Origin: Dehalococcoidia bacterium
Lineage (GTDB): Bacteria; Chloroflexota; Dehalococcoidia; Dehalococcoidales; UBA2162
NCBI GenBank assembly: GCA_011191975.1
Contig: DUFA01000117.1
Span: forward strand, 1-64,000
Length of the DNA: 64,000 bases
Direction of reading: 5' to 3'
The notes below the pieces were generated by a model. It was not told the origin of the DNA and made no database searches. It saw only the letters and a list, made by a program, of their open reading frames with translations. Positions 38,904 through 48,407 of the stretch are shown in pieces (position 1 is the first letter of the stretch; each line of letters starts with the position of its first letter). Position numbers and translations under genes: made by a program.

Positions 38904-38937
38904 GTGAAAATTGTTCAGGGATGTTTTTAATTTTCAC
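38904..38937. promoter_or_regulatory. Inverted repeat, candidate MarR operator
   Basis: GTGAAAATT-N16-AATTTTCAC perfect 9-bp arms between divergent genes. Confidence 0.5.
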
Positions 38938-38982
38938 AATTTATGATATACTAAAAATAATTTCTTAAAAGGAGGAGGTCCT

Positions 38983-39477
38983 TTGATTAACATTGAAGTA
39001 GGTAACCCAGTTTTTAATGCATACCATCTTTTCATGCAGACGGCAGATGCGGTCCAGAAGTACGCTGATTCTACCTTTTACAGGAGATCAGGTCTTTCCG
39101 TAAGTAAGTTTGGGGTGCTGCAGATCCTGGCTATCAGGGAAGGTTCGATGACGCCTTCCGAGATTGCGCGGTGGATATTGAGAGAAAGGCACAACGTGAC
39201 AACCCTGGTCAGCAGAATGAAGAAAGAAGGATATGTCCGGGTTGAGCCAAGTGCCACTGACAGGAGATCAATCAATATAATTCTTACTGAAAAGGGTTAT
39301 GAAAAACTCGAACAGGCGCAACCTGTTGCCAGAGACATAGCAAACCAGGTAATGGCATCGATGAGTGAACGCAGTCTGAACAGCATGACCAAAACCCTGA
39401 ACATGGTCAGGAAAAATGCTCATAATGGACTGGATGAACTTACGAACAAGAGTAAGAAACGTAGAAAGTCTGCCTAG
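38983..39477 (+). CDS. MarR family transcriptional regulator
   Basis: wHTH TPSEIARWILRERHNVTTLVSRMKKEGYVRVEPSATDRRSINIILTEKG. Confidence 0.88.
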   Translation: MINIEVGNPVFNAYHLFMQTADAVQKYADSTFYRRSGLSVSKFGVLQILAIREGSMTPSEIARWILRERHNVTTLVSRMKKEGYVRVEPSATDRRSINIILTEKGYEKLEQAQPVARDIANQVMASMSERSLNSMTKTLNMVRKNAHNGLDELTNKSKKRRKSA

Positions 39478-39661
39478 CTGGGATAACTTGTCTCCATCTT
39501 GTCTTAACAATAGATAAATAAGGGCTGCTATCAGGTATCTTTCACTTCAGGTATTTCAACACCAATATTGCACGCCACACTTCATGATGCAGATTTTGTG
39601 ATAACATCGCGTGTGTGCTACAATAGCTTGTCTTAAAAAATATGTGGAGTAGTGTACATTA

Positions 39662-39778
39662 ATGGCTAAGAAAGAACTTCCGGATGTTCAGGAATTTATA
39701 GATAACGTAAATAAAAAAGACAAACTAAACGGAAAAAAGATCAAATTTGGCTTCGTTAAGAGAAAACGGAAAAGCTAG
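39662..39778 (+). CDS. Small basic ORF (38 aa), possible small protein
   Basis: MAKKELPDVQEFIDNVNKKDKLNGKKIKFGFVKRKRKS; isolated in intergenic space. Confidence 0.35.
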   Translation: MAKKELPDVQEFIDNVNKKDKLNGKKIKFGFVKRKRKS

Positions 39779-39803
39779 TTTACAGCCTCAAACTTCTGGA
39801 GTT

Positions 39804-40805
39804 TCAAGTTTGTTCGAAGGGATTTTCTTTTTTTGAAAAATCTGGCAGGTAGTACTCTTTGGATTCCATTTCCTGTATCCAGCCATCTTCCAAACCGAGT
39901 TCATGTGCCAGGCTGACTACTTCCAGGTATTCTTCCATCGAAATCGATCTATCTAGCTGGGGTATCTTACGAGCATTGATGGTAGGATGGTACTGCGACA
40001 TAATACTAACCGTGACTGACGGAGAGATCTCATTTGCCAGCCATCTAAGCGAATTATCACTACCTGCCAGCCGGTTAGGTAGAATAAGGTGACGTACTAT
40101 CATTCCTTTCAAAGCAATCCCGTTTTCATCCGTTATGATGTCTCCTACCTGCCGGTACATTTCCTTGATCGCGGCACGGGAATGCTTGACATAATCAGGT
40201 GCTATTGAGAATTTATTGCTATTATCATTCGAAGCATATTTCAGGTCGGGTAGATAAATACTGATAATCCCGTCGAGTGTTTTAATGGTCTCCAGTGAAT
40301 CATAACTGCCGGTATTATAGACAATTGGCAGTCGGAGTCCTAACGGTACCGCTTCCATTAATGCCCGGACTATCTGGGGAACATAGTGGGTAGGGGAGAC
40401 GAGATTAATGTTATGGCATGCAAGTTTATCCTGGAGATAGATCATCTTTTCTGCAAGGGAATTAATCTCTATTTCGTTGTTTTTCTGTGTTTCAGGATCC
40501 TGGCTTATCTGGTAATTCTGGCAGAAAACACAACGGAGATTACAGTTGCCAAAGAAAATAGTACCGGAGCCCCATGTGCCGGAAAGGACGGGTTCCTCGC
40601 CGTGATGAGCGACTGCCGAGGAGACAGCGGGAAGATACACGGAATTACAGAATCCTCTTTCACCTTTCAGGCGGTTGACTCCACAATTCCGGGGACAAAT
40701 ATCGCAGGAGGTAAGTCTGGATTCAAGCCGTACCACCCGTTTCTGTAGTTCACCGGATTTGTACAGAGACAGATATTCCGGTTCGACTGTGCTGTCTTTG
40801 TTCAA
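39804..40805 (-). CDS. Radical SAM protein, PflA-like
   Basis: CDICPRNCGVNRLKGERGFC; GNCNLRCVFCQNYQIS. Confidence 0.9.
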   Translation of the reverse strand: MNKDSTVEPEYLSLYKSGELQKRVVRLESRLTSCDICPRNCGVNRLKGERGFCNSVYLPAVSSAVAHHGEEPVLSGTWGSGTIFFGNCNLRCVFCQNYQISQDPETQKNNEIEINSLAEKMIYLQDKLACHNINLVSPTHYVPQIVRALMEAVPLGLRLPIVYNTGSYDSLETIKTLDGIISIYLPDLKYASNDNSNKFSIAPDYVKHSRAAIKEMYRQVGDIITDENGIALKGMIVRHLILPNRLAGSDNSLRWLANEISPSVTVSIMSQYHPTINARKIPQLDRSISMEEYLEVVSLAHELGLEDGWIQEMESKEYYLPDFSKKENPFEQT

Positions 40806-40890
40806 AGTTACCTCATTTACTTTTATTACCTGCTCTTTGTTAATGGTATCTCTGCTTTTACACTGATTTCCTGTATCGATGATGTAGATT

Positions 40891-40904
40891 CCCGCTTTCG
40901 CGGG
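40891..40904. repeat. Short hairpin repeat CCCGC-TTTC-GCGGG
   Basis: Context gattcccgctttcgcgggagtaacgag; related to 45923-45940. Confidence 0.6.
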
Positions 40905-40920
40905 AGTAACGAGGAGGTTG

Positions 40921-41421
40921 CTACGATTTATCAGGATATATCTTTTGCATCAATACGACATCGAGTAATCTGCCGAATTTAATACCGACTTCTTTCATGA
41001 CACCGATATGTTCGAATCCAAATATCTTGTGAAGATGAATACTTTCATCATTGCCGACAACTATTCTTGAAATAATCGTGTGAAGCCCTGCTTCTTCGCC
41101 TGCCCGTAGTATTCTTTCGATCAACTGCCTGCCGACTCCCTGTCCCCGGTATCCGTCTTTCACATACAAGGAAATCTCCGCTGTGTCGGAATAGGCGCAC
41201 CTGTCCGACCATTTACTGAGTGACGCCCAGCCGACTACTTTTTCATTGGATTCAACGACCAGAATAGGGTTTCTTGAATCGTGGCTGTCGAACCATTCCT
41301 TCTGACTCTCGATTGTTTTTATTTCGGTATCGAAAGTAGCGTCGGTTGTAAGGATCGCTTCGTTATATATATCGGTGATTGCTGCAAGGTCGTCCGGTTT
41401 TGCCGGTCTGATGATAAGCAT
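40921..41421 (-). CDS. GNAT family N-acetyltransferase (phosphinothricin acetyltransferase-like)
   Basis: IRPAKPDDLAAITDIYNEAI; GYRGQGVGRQLIERI. Confidence 0.9.
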   Translation of the reverse strand: MLIIRPAKPDDLAAITDIYNEAILTTDATFDTEIKTIESQKEWFDSHDSRNPILVVESNEKVVGWASLSKWSDRCAYSDTAEISLYVKDGYRGQGVGRQLIERILRAGEEAGLHTIISRIVVGNDESIHLHKIFGFEHIGVMKEVGIKFGRLLDVVLMQKIYPDKS

Positions 41422-41435
41422 TTATCAATATCCTG

Positions 41436-41945
41436 TTATGAAGATATTTCGAAAACCCATTCGCACCAGTATTCGGGTGAATCGGGATTCGGAACGCAGG
41501 CATTGCACCTGGTAGTAATCCGGGGATCTACCAGTTCAGCGTACGCCTGGAATAGCATGGTACATCCCGGAATTCCGTCGTAAACACCTTTCCCATCTCG
41601 TATTCTTGCCACCTGTATCGGACATTCTGTACAGCGGAATACGGCCTTAGAATCAGTCAGTTCGATTACTTCGGGCTTGTGGACATATATCAGGGGATCG
41701 GCAAACAGCATCTGCATGAGAACCCGGAGTGGAGACTTACCTTTCGTGTCCAGGTTTTTCAGAATTCTTTTACCGATAATGGGACTGGCTTTTCTCCAGA
41801 CGACCTGGTTCAGCTCGAAAGCAGCATCGAATCCGAATTTTTCTTCAACTGCCAGAAACCAGAGTCCGTCGATGGTGTAATAGGTCCTGGCAGCTACTTC
41901 TCTCAGGTCTTCGCCGGATATGGCGGAATAATCGAAATCGAGCAT
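41436..41945 (-). CDS. Conserved hypothetical protein (possible DUF6125 family)
   Basis: TYYTIDGLWFLAVEEKFGFDAAFELNQVVW; C-terminal Cys-rich region. Confidence 0.55.
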   Translation of the reverse strand: MLDFDYSAISGEDLREVAARTYYTIDGLWFLAVEEKFGFDAAFELNQVVWRKASPIIGKRILKNLDTKGKSPLRVLMQMLFADPLIYVHKPEVIELTDSKAVFRCTECPIQVARIRDGKGVYDGIPGCTMLFQAYAELVDPRITTRCNACVPNPDSPEYWCEWVFEISS

Positions 41946-41959
41946 CGGGTGAACTCCTT

Positions 41960-43426
41960 CTAACTCTTGAGCTTTTTCAAGGCTGTTTCCATCCGGTCAA
42001 GGCAAACTTCTTTACCGAGGACTTCCATGGTCTGGAATAACGGCGGTGCCGCCGTACGTCCGGTGGTGGCGACTCTCAAAGTCCCGAATAGCTGCCCGGC
42101 TTTGAGTCCCAGTTCTTCTGCCAGCGGCCTGAGCAGGTTTTCCATCGAATCTATATCGAATGGTTCCAGCGTGGTCAGTCGCTCCAGAGATACTTCCAGG
42201 ACTTTGACAGCGTCTTCTTTTGTCATCTTCTTTCCGATAAGCAAGTCAGGCTCATAACCGGATTCCTCGATATAGAAAAATTTAACCAGTTCAGGAACTT
42301 CAGCCAGTGTCTTGGCACGTTCCTGGACGAGTTCGAGCATCCGTTTCAGGTAGTCTTTATCCAGGGGACGTTCGACCGTTTCTGGTAATCCATTTTCAAG
42401 ATAGGGTATCGACCTCTCCATGAAGTCATCCAGGCTGAGGTTACGGATGTACAGGCCGTTCATCCATTCCAGTTTTTCCCAGTTGAACAACGCTCCTGTT
42501 TTGCTAATTCTCTCCAGCGAGAAATTATCGATAAGTTCCTGTCGTGTCATAATCTCGGTCTTGTCATCGAGCGACCAGCCGATCAATGCCAGGAAGTTAA
42601 ACAGCGCTTCAGGCAGGTAACCTTTTTCCCTGTACTGAAGGACTGCTACGTCGCCGTGTCGTTTACTTAGTTTGGCGCGGTTCGGTCCAAGAAGCATCGG
42701 ATGGTGCACATAAAGCGGAGGTGTATAACCGAGAGCTTTGTATATAGCCAGGTGCATCGGAACGCTTGATATCCACTCGTCTCCCCGAATAATGTGCGTG
42801 ATTTTCATGGCGGTGTCATCGACCACATTAGCCAGGTGATAGGTTGGATAACCATCCGATTTCAGCATTACGAAATCGGTAATCGTGCTGTAATCGAAAG
42901 TAACATCGCCGTATATCAGGTCACTGAACGTTACATGTCCTTCGAGTGGTATTTTCATACGTATAACCGGCTTGATTCCCTGCGCTTTATATTCGGCGCG
43001 CTGTTCGGGAGTGAGGTTGCGACAATGGCGGTCATAACCCGGCGGCTGCTTGTTCGCCATTTGTTCCTTGCGGACCTGTTCGAGTCGCTCCGACGAGCAG
43101 TAGCAGTAATAGGCGTCTCCCTGGGCGATCAGTCTATCTGCCGCTTCATGATATAGACTAAGTCGCTCCGACTGGACATACGGTCCGTATGGTCCTCCGA
43201 TGTCCGGGCCTTCATCCCAGTCCAGTCCCATCCATTTCAGGCTTTCGTAAATTACATCTATGGCTCCTTCTACTTTACGGGTTAGATCGGTATCCTCGAT
43301 ACGAAGTATGAAAGAACCGCCGGTGTGCCTGGCCAGGAGCCAGTCGTACATTGCCGACTTGATATTAGCTATATGCATGAAACCGGTCGGGCTTGGAGCT
43401 ATACGTACTCTCACAGGTTCAGTCAT
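41960..43426 (-). CDS. gltX: Glutamyl-tRNA synthetase
   Basis: RIAPSPTGFMHIANIKSAMYDWLLAR; KLSKRHGDVAV. Confidence 0.94.
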   Translation of the reverse strand: MTEPVRVRIAPSPTGFMHIANIKSAMYDWLLARHTGGSFILRIEDTDLTRKVEGAIDVIYESLKWMGLDWDEGPDIGGPYGPYVQSERLSLYHEAADRLIAQGDAYYCYCSSERLEQVRKEQMANKQPPGYDRHCRNLTPEQRAEYKAQGIKPVIRMKIPLEGHVTFSDLIYGDVTFDYSTITDFVMLKSDGYPTYHLANVVDDTAMKITHIIRGDEWISSVPMHLAIYKALGYTPPLYVHHPMLLGPNRAKLSKRHGDVAVLQYREKGYLPEALFNFLALIGWSLDDKTEIMTRQELIDNFSLERISKTGALFNWEKLEWMNGLYIRNLSLDDFMERSIPYLENGLPETVERPLDKDYLKRMLELVQERAKTLAEVPELVKFFYIEESGYEPDLLIGKKMTKEDAVKVLEVSLERLTTLEPFDIDSMENLLRPLAEELGLKAGQLFGTLRVATTGRTAAPPLFQTMEVLGKEVCLDRMETALKKLKS

Positions 43427-43573
43427 ATTAAGTCCTCAACAATTATTACATTACGATTATAGCAGGAAAACGTAACAGTCTCATAACAGAATTCTATTCG
43501 GTTGAGTTTATAGTAGTTGCTGATGTTTACCCGACCTCTGTGTTTCTTAGGATAATCCAAAAATACAAATATA

Positions 43574-43612
43574 TTGACAACTATCATAATGATAGATATA
43601 ATAATGATAGTT
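43574..43612 (+). promoter_or_regulatory. Consensus promoter with palindromic operator in the spacer
   Basis: TTGACA 43574-43579, 17 nt, TATAAT 43597-43602; palindrome CTATCAT-A-ATGATAG 43581-43595; extra half-site ATGATAGTT 43604-43612. Confidence 0.8.
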
Positions 43613-43640
43613 ATAATTAAAATAACAAAGGAGGATCAAA

Positions 43641-44099
43641 ATGCTCTTCGAAAATGAGCAGTATTTCGAACTCGTGCAACTGGTAGCTGGTATCCATATA
43701 AACATACGGAAATATACAGAGAAACAGATCAAGCAAATCAATATGACATATCCCCAACTTGGAGCCTTAATGGCTCTCATTCGTAATGAGGATGTAACAC
43801 AGAAGGAACTAGCCGCGTTGTTAGAGACAGATACCACGACGTCCAAGGTACTTTGTGATTCACTTGAAAAAAAAGGATGGCTTAAACGTACAGCGGATAA
43901 GAAAGACCGGAGAGTAAACCGACTACGTTTGACTGAAAAAGGAAAACTAATGTATTCAGAAGCGATGAATCTGATCCAGACCGGATACGAAAATGTCTTT
44001 AATAAGGTTCAGCCTGATGAACTGAACCGAGTATTACCGTTCCTTGGAAGGTTATATCACGACTTAAAAGAGATTACCCGCGAAAAAAAGGGAGGTTAA
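43641..44099 (+). CDS. MarR family transcriptional regulator
   Basis: TQKELAALLETDTTTSKVLCDSLEKKGWLKRTADKKDRRVNRLRLTEKG. Confidence 0.88.
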   Translation: MLFENEQYFELVQLVAGIHINIRKYTEKQIKQINMTYPQLGALMALIRNEDVTQKELAALLETDTTTSKVLCDSLEKKGWLKRTADKKDRRVNRLRLTEKGKLMYSEAMNLIQTGYENVFNKVQPDELNRVLPFLGRLYHDLKEITREKKGG

Positions 44100-44103
44100 T
44101 AGG

Positions 44104-44409
44104 ATGAAACATAATCCACGGTTAGCTGGTTTGTTGTCATTATTATTTCCTGGGTTAGGTCAAGTCTACATAGGGAAGAGGACACTCGGTGCTGCCTTAA
44201 TGCTAGCCTTTATCATTATAGGCAATCTTAATGTCATATGGCTTAGTGTTTATGCTGGGTTGCAGACAGAGATAACCTTCTTCAGTCATACATTTCCGAG
44301 ATTATTGCACTACATTTTTGCATCATATGGCGTCGTTTTTTGGATTTGGCAAGTCTTCGATGTATATCGGTTAGCCAAACAGAATAATTTTAGGCAGGAA
44401 GACGTATGA
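44104..44409 (+). CDS. Small TM protein (DUF5683/TM2-like)
   Basis: NPRLAGLLSLLFPGLGQVYIGKRTLGAAL. Confidence 0.65.
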   Translation: MKHNPRLAGLLSLLFPGLGQVYIGKRTLGAALMLAFIIIGNLNVIWLSVYAGLQTEITFFSHTFPRLLHYIFASYGVVFWIWQVFDVYRLAKQNNFRQEDV

Positions 44410-44882
44410 ATACAGCAAGAGAAATGACAAGACGTGATTTTATTAAAGCTACTGGTTTATTTACTGGCGGACTGGCTGTTGGCTCGTTAACATTTCTCTC
44501 CGGGTGTGGGTTTCCTGCGGCTCCTGGAATCGATCATGATGCTTATATATTGGATGGAGACCATCTTACGGTGAGACTGGATAAGACTCCACAATTGTCG
44601 CGTGTTGGAGATTCGGCAGCTGTCATTGATGAGAAGAATAATATTCGTTTGATAATTGCTCGAACAGGAGAAACGAAGTATGTCGTGGCTCTGAATGAGT
44701 GTCCACACAGAGAGAAACAACTGAGATATGACTCGAGTTCAGAAACCTTCCTTTGCGTAACTGGAAAGAGTGAGTTTAAACCTGATGGATCTTACGTAAA
44801 AGGGCCGGTGGAAGCACCGCTGAGGATATACAGATCAACTTTAGAAGGGAAAACACTGATCATTGACCTGAAAAATGGATAA
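44406..44882 (+). CDS. Tat-signal protein with degenerate Rieske-like domain
   Basis: TRRDFIKATGLFTGGLAVGSLTFLSGCG; ALNECPHRE...FLCVTGKSEF. Confidence 0.65.
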   Translation: MNTAREMTRRDFIKATGLFTGGLAVGSLTFLSGCGFPAAPGIDHDAYILDGDHLTVRLDKTPQLSRVGDSAAVIDEKNNIRLIIARTGETKYVVALNECPHREKQLRYDSSSETFLCVTGKSEFKPDGSYVKGPVEAPLRIYRSTLEGKTLIIDLKNG

Positions 44883-44894
44883 GGCGAGTGAAAG

Positions 44895-45587
44895 ATGAAA
44901 GCAATCATAGGGTTTCGTACAATTCTGTTTTCAACTCAAATAATTAACTCTACAATTAACGCTATAATTATTGATAGAAAACATATCGTAGCCATTGTAA
45001 CACCTCCGATATTATTTGCCATCATGTATCCTGTCTTTCAGTTTCTGGCGGGATCCCTTGAAGACGATAGGATAGCCTGGTATTTAGGTTTGGCAGCATA
45101 CTGGTTAATCTGGGGATCAATCTACCCGTTTTTCATGATTGGTTTTCAAACCATTAAGGAACTGATCAAGCCTAGGAAAATAACAAAACAAGTATTATTA
45201 CTACTTTCTATCCCCCTGGTGGGAGCTGTCGGTGCTAAATTAGTGCCTGGTATGGGCGAGTATGAAAAAGATACTGTATTAATAGCGATATTGGTGATTT
45301 CAACGGCATTTGGTAACGGCTTTTTTGAAGAAATATTATGGCGTGGTGTCTATACAAAATTATTCCCATCTAATATCTTCTTCAGGATGATATGGCCTGC
45401 TGTATGGTTTGGACTCTGGCATTATATACCGGTTTCCATTAATAACAACGAATTAACAGGATTGATCGGGATGATGGTTGGGCCAATGATGATGGGTTTA
45501 TATTTCAGTTACCTGACGAACAAGACAAGAACATTATGGTGGGCAATTATTGCCCACACTATCGGCGGATTGATCATGGTCTGCTAG
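44895..45587 (+). CDS. CPBP family intramembrane metalloprotease
   Basis: GFFEEILWRGVYTKLF (EExxxR) and WFGLWHYIP. Confidence 0.85.
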   Translation: MKAIIGFRTILFSTQIINSTINAIIIDRKHIVAIVTPPILFAIMYPVFQFLAGSLEDDRIAWYLGLAAYWLIWGSIYPFFMIGFQTIKELIKPRKITKQVLLLLSIPLVGAVGAKLVPGMGEYEKDTVLIAILVISTAFGNGFFEEILWRGVYTKLFPSNIFFRMIWPAVWFGLWHYIPVSINNNELTGLIGMMVGPMMMGLYFSYLTNKTRTLWWAIIAHTIGGLIMVC

Positions 45588-45922
45588 TAGTATGATAGAT
45601 GTTTATTCCGATTGACCTGAATTACAAAATAGACTTATTATTAAGTAGCTGGATGTACTTTTTCAGCAAGGAGGCATGAGGAGGTGGCTGTGCATGCTTT
45701 GAGTCTTCTTTCTATTCGGCAGAATATTTTATTCTCTGTGGATTTTCATAAGTAATTTTATCAAGAAGCAAAAATCGGCCCAGAAGGCATGGAGTACCTG
45801 ACCTGTCCTGGGTACACGCCGTGAAGCGGACTAATAATTCCTCACTACTCATATCGTATAGTCGAGTTACAGAGATTCTACTGCATCTTTTCGAAAAATG
45901 ATTAAGTACAAAGTTTACTGGA

Positions 45923-45940
45923 TACCGGCTTTCGCCGGTA
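45923..45940. repeat. Short hairpin repeat TACCGGC-TTTC-GCCGGTA
   Basis: Perfect 7-bp arms, TTTC loop; same design as 40891-40904. Confidence 0.6.
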
Positions 45941-45954
45941 TGGATTAATACATT

Positions 45955-46389
45955 CTATCCTTTATACTTTGCTTCCTCGGGTGAATGATTCCTCCAGTGG
46001 GCTATGCGTATCCTTTTCATCTTGCCTCCTTCGAGGTTGTAAAGGATGAAGTTGGTCATGATCATTGTCTCGCCTTTCCTGAGAGCCGGTCTGGCCGGTG
46101 AAGCTTCCATATCGTTGAAGGCGTGGAATTCAGTCCATAACTCGACAAACAGGTATTCGTCATCCGAAATATAGTCTCTGACTTCAAGGACTTCCACGAC
46201 ATTTTCGTGAAGTTTCTTATAGTTCTCAATGAATGCCTGGGGACCATGAAGCGTTCGGGCGGGACTTGTCGGATCGAGAGCATTGTCATAATATTCAACC
46301 GTGATATCAGACGCGAAATAGCTGACGATGTCATCATATCGCTTGTTGTTGAAATGATCTACATATCGTAGGAAGTCTTCTTTTTTCAT
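45955..46389 (-). CDS. SnoaL-like/NTF2-like protein
   Basis: FLRYVDHFNNKRYDDIVSYFASDITVEYY; LHGPQAFIENYKKLHENVVEVLEVRDYI. Confidence 0.8.
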   Translation of the reverse strand: MKKEDFLRYVDHFNNKRYDDIVSYFASDITVEYYDNALDPTSPARTLHGPQAFIENYKKLHENVVEVLEVRDYISDDEYLFVELWTEFHAFNDMEASPARPALRKGETMIMTNFILYNLEGGKMKRIRIAHWRNHSPEEAKYKG

Positions 46390-46476
46390 TAATCTTCTCC
46401 TAATTATATTCAGTTCCGTACTCTTGTCATACCTTTAGTGATAAGTTATACTTGATTAACATTAATAATTCAATAG

Positions 46477-46583
46477 TAACGGGGAGCTTGGGGAACCGGG
46501 CTGAGAGGATGTGCTGGATCTGAAATATGGTCTCCCACATCGACCCAGAGAACCTGATCCGGATAATACCGGCGGAGGGAAAA
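46477..46583 (+). ncRNA. TPP riboswitch (THI element)
   Basis: ACGGGGAGC...CCGGGCTGAGAGGAT...CGACCCAGAGAACCTGATCCGGATAATACCGGCGGAGGGA. Confidence 0.96.
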
Positions 46584-46590
46584 CAAAGCA

Positions 46591-46622
46591 AAAAAGGCTA
46601 CCCGTTATTGGGTAGCCTTTTT
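46591..46622 (+). terminator. Intrinsic terminator of TPP riboswitch expression platform
   Basis: AAAAAGGCTACCC-GTTATT-GGGTAGCCTTTTT. Confidence 0.9.
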
Positions 46623-46629
46623 ATATGGA

Positions 46630-47289
46630 GTGAGTTCGGTGAATGTTTTAATACTTACCAACGGCGAATTATCCGAAACTGAGACACTGCGAAGAAGGAT
46701 TTCCGGCGAGGTGTTTGATCTCGTAATCGGGGTTGATGGCGGTTCACGTTACGCATCTGAACTGAACGTCACTGCTGATGTCATTATCGGCGATATGGAT
46801 TCCATTTCTTCTCATGTGCAAGATGAAAACAAGAATGCAAAGCTTATTTTACATCCCGAAGAAAAAGACGAAACAGATCTGGAGTTAGCACTACTATACG
46901 CCAAGAAGCAAGGAGTAGATAGGATCGTTGTGGTCGGGGCAATGGGCGGGCGCATGGATATGATAATTTCCAACATACACCTTATAGCCCATGCCAGTTC
47001 AGGTTCCTGTAAGATCGAGGTATGGCATGATAATCAGACTGGGTGGGTCATTCAGCCGCCGGGAGAAGATATACCTGGAAATCCTGGAGATACTATCTCA
47101 TTAATCCCTGTAGGCGGCGATGCTTCAGGAATTATGACCAAGGGTATGAAATACCCTCTTAACAATGAAAAATTAACGATGAAATCAAGAGGGATCAGCA
47201 ACCGGATAGAGAGCCCACCGGCTCATGTTGCTTTTGCTGATGGATTACTCCTGGTAGTACATACTCCTGGTAAATCACTCGAGAGGTAG
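46630..47289 (+). CDS. Thiamine diphosphokinase
   Basis: GVDGGSRYASELNVTADVIIGDMDSI; EEKDETDLELAL; TPP riboswitch upstream. Confidence 0.9.
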   Translation: MSSVNVLILTNGELSETETLRRRISGEVFDLVIGVDGGSRYASELNVTADVIIGDMDSISSHVQDENKNAKLILHPEEKDETDLELALLYAKKQGVDRIVVVGAMGGRMDMIISNIHLIAHASSGSCKIEVWHDNQTGWVIQPPGEDIPGNPGDTISLIPVGGDASGIMTKGMKYPLNNEKLTMKSRGISNRIESPPAHVAFADGLLLVVHTPGKSLER

Positions 47290-47299
47290 AGAAGAAAAA

Positions 47300-47605
47300 A
47301 TGACAGAAAAACGAACTATAAATGTTGCAGTACAGGTTTTACCTTTACACGAAGATGTATATCCAATCGTCGATGCAGCGATAAAGATAATACAAAACAG
47401 CGGCGTAAAGTATGAGGTTGGGCCGCTGGAAACAACTCTGGAAGGCGATGACCTGGATCAGTTAATCGACATAGCTAAATCAGCCCACAGAGCCTGTTTT
47501 CTCGCAGGTGCTGGCAAGGTAGTTACCATTATTAAAATTTGTGATGCACTGGAAGGTACAACGATAGAGGATAAAGTCAGTAAATATCGAAAGGTTAACC
47601 GGTGA
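47300..47605 (+). CDS. MTH1187/YkoF-type thiamine-binding protein
   Basis: INVAVQVLPLHEDVYPIVDAAIKIIQNSGVKYEVGPLETTLEG. Confidence 0.85.
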   Translation: MTEKRTINVAVQVLPLHEDVYPIVDAAIKIIQNSGVKYEVGPLETTLEGDDLDQLIDIAKSAHRACFLAGAGKVVTIIKICDALEGTTIEDKVSKYRKVNR

Positions 47606-48390
47606 AGTGGCGTAAAGAAATCTTACCTCCGATGGCTTTTATTGTCACGCTTATCATCGGCTGGTACTTTATAGCCGAGGTTAGCGGGCTTAGTTCGTTC
47701 ATCCTGCCTACTCCGCTGGAAGTTATCAAGGCAGGCTGGGAAACGCGAAGCATACTTGGTAATGCCATTGGAAATACTCTCCTGGCAACAGGAATCGGAC
47801 TGGTCCTGGCACTTGTAACGGGAACAGGGATTGCTGCTCTCATGGATTTCTGGCCCTTCATGCAACGTGCCCTGTACCCGATACTGGTCGTTTCACAGAC
47901 TATCCAGATACTGGCCATTGCGCCTATTTTTATCATCTGGTTCGGTTTCGGCCTGACGCCTACAATCTTGATTGTGGTACTGTTCTGTTTTTTCCCGCTG
48001 GCGATAAGTACTGCCGATGGTTTAACCTCCTCTGATCCGGAGTTGATAGCATTACTCCATACGATGAGAGCCAGCAGGTGGCAGATCTGGAGGATGGTAC
48101 GCCTGCCGTCGGCTCTGCCGTCCTTTTTTTCCGGGCTGCGTTTAGCCGTAACATACAGTGTAGTAGCGGCTACCATCGGGGAATGGGTAGGAGGTTCTTC
48201 GGGGCTGGGATTGTACATGCTTCGATCTAAAAACGCTCTGGCGACCGACCAGGTATTCGCCGCCATGTTTATCACATCCCTATTGAGTATTTGCCTGTTC
48301 ATGCTTGTTTACTACATCGAACGCCTGGTTCTGCCGTGGTACCACTCCAGGCAGCGAACAGAAAAATGGGAAGGTTCAGGCATTTTCTAA
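47602..48390 (+). CDS. ABC transporter permease, thiamine-precursor type (ThiX-like)
   Basis: SsuC/ThiX-like; PSALPSFFSGLRLAVTYSVVAATIGEWVGGSSGLGLYML. Confidence 0.87.
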   Translation: MKWRKEILPPMAFIVTLIIGWYFIAEVSGLSSFILPTPLEVIKAGWETRSILGNAIGNTLLATGIGLVLALVTGTGIAALMDFWPFMQRALYPILVVSQTIQILAIAPIFIIWFGFGLTPTILIVVLFCFFPLAISTADGLTSSDPELIALLHTMRASRWQIWRMVRLPSALPSFFSGLRLAVTYSVVAATIGEWVGGSSGLGLYMLRSKNALATDQVFAAMFITSLLSICLFMLVYYIERLVLPWYHSRQRTEKWEGSGIF

Positions 48391-48407
48391 TTTAAGGAGG
48401 TAAAAAA

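Noticed and set aside
40386-40748. 120-aa plus-strand ORF
   Set aside because: Antisense to the radical SAM gene at 39804-40805
45590-45950. Possible ncRNA or tRNA in the gap after the CPBP gene
   Set aside because: No cloverleaf or convincing structure apart from the short TACCGGC-TTTC-GCCGGTA hairpin
47595-48302. 235-aa minus-strand ORF
   Set aside because: Antisense to the well-supported ABC permease; no recognisable domain
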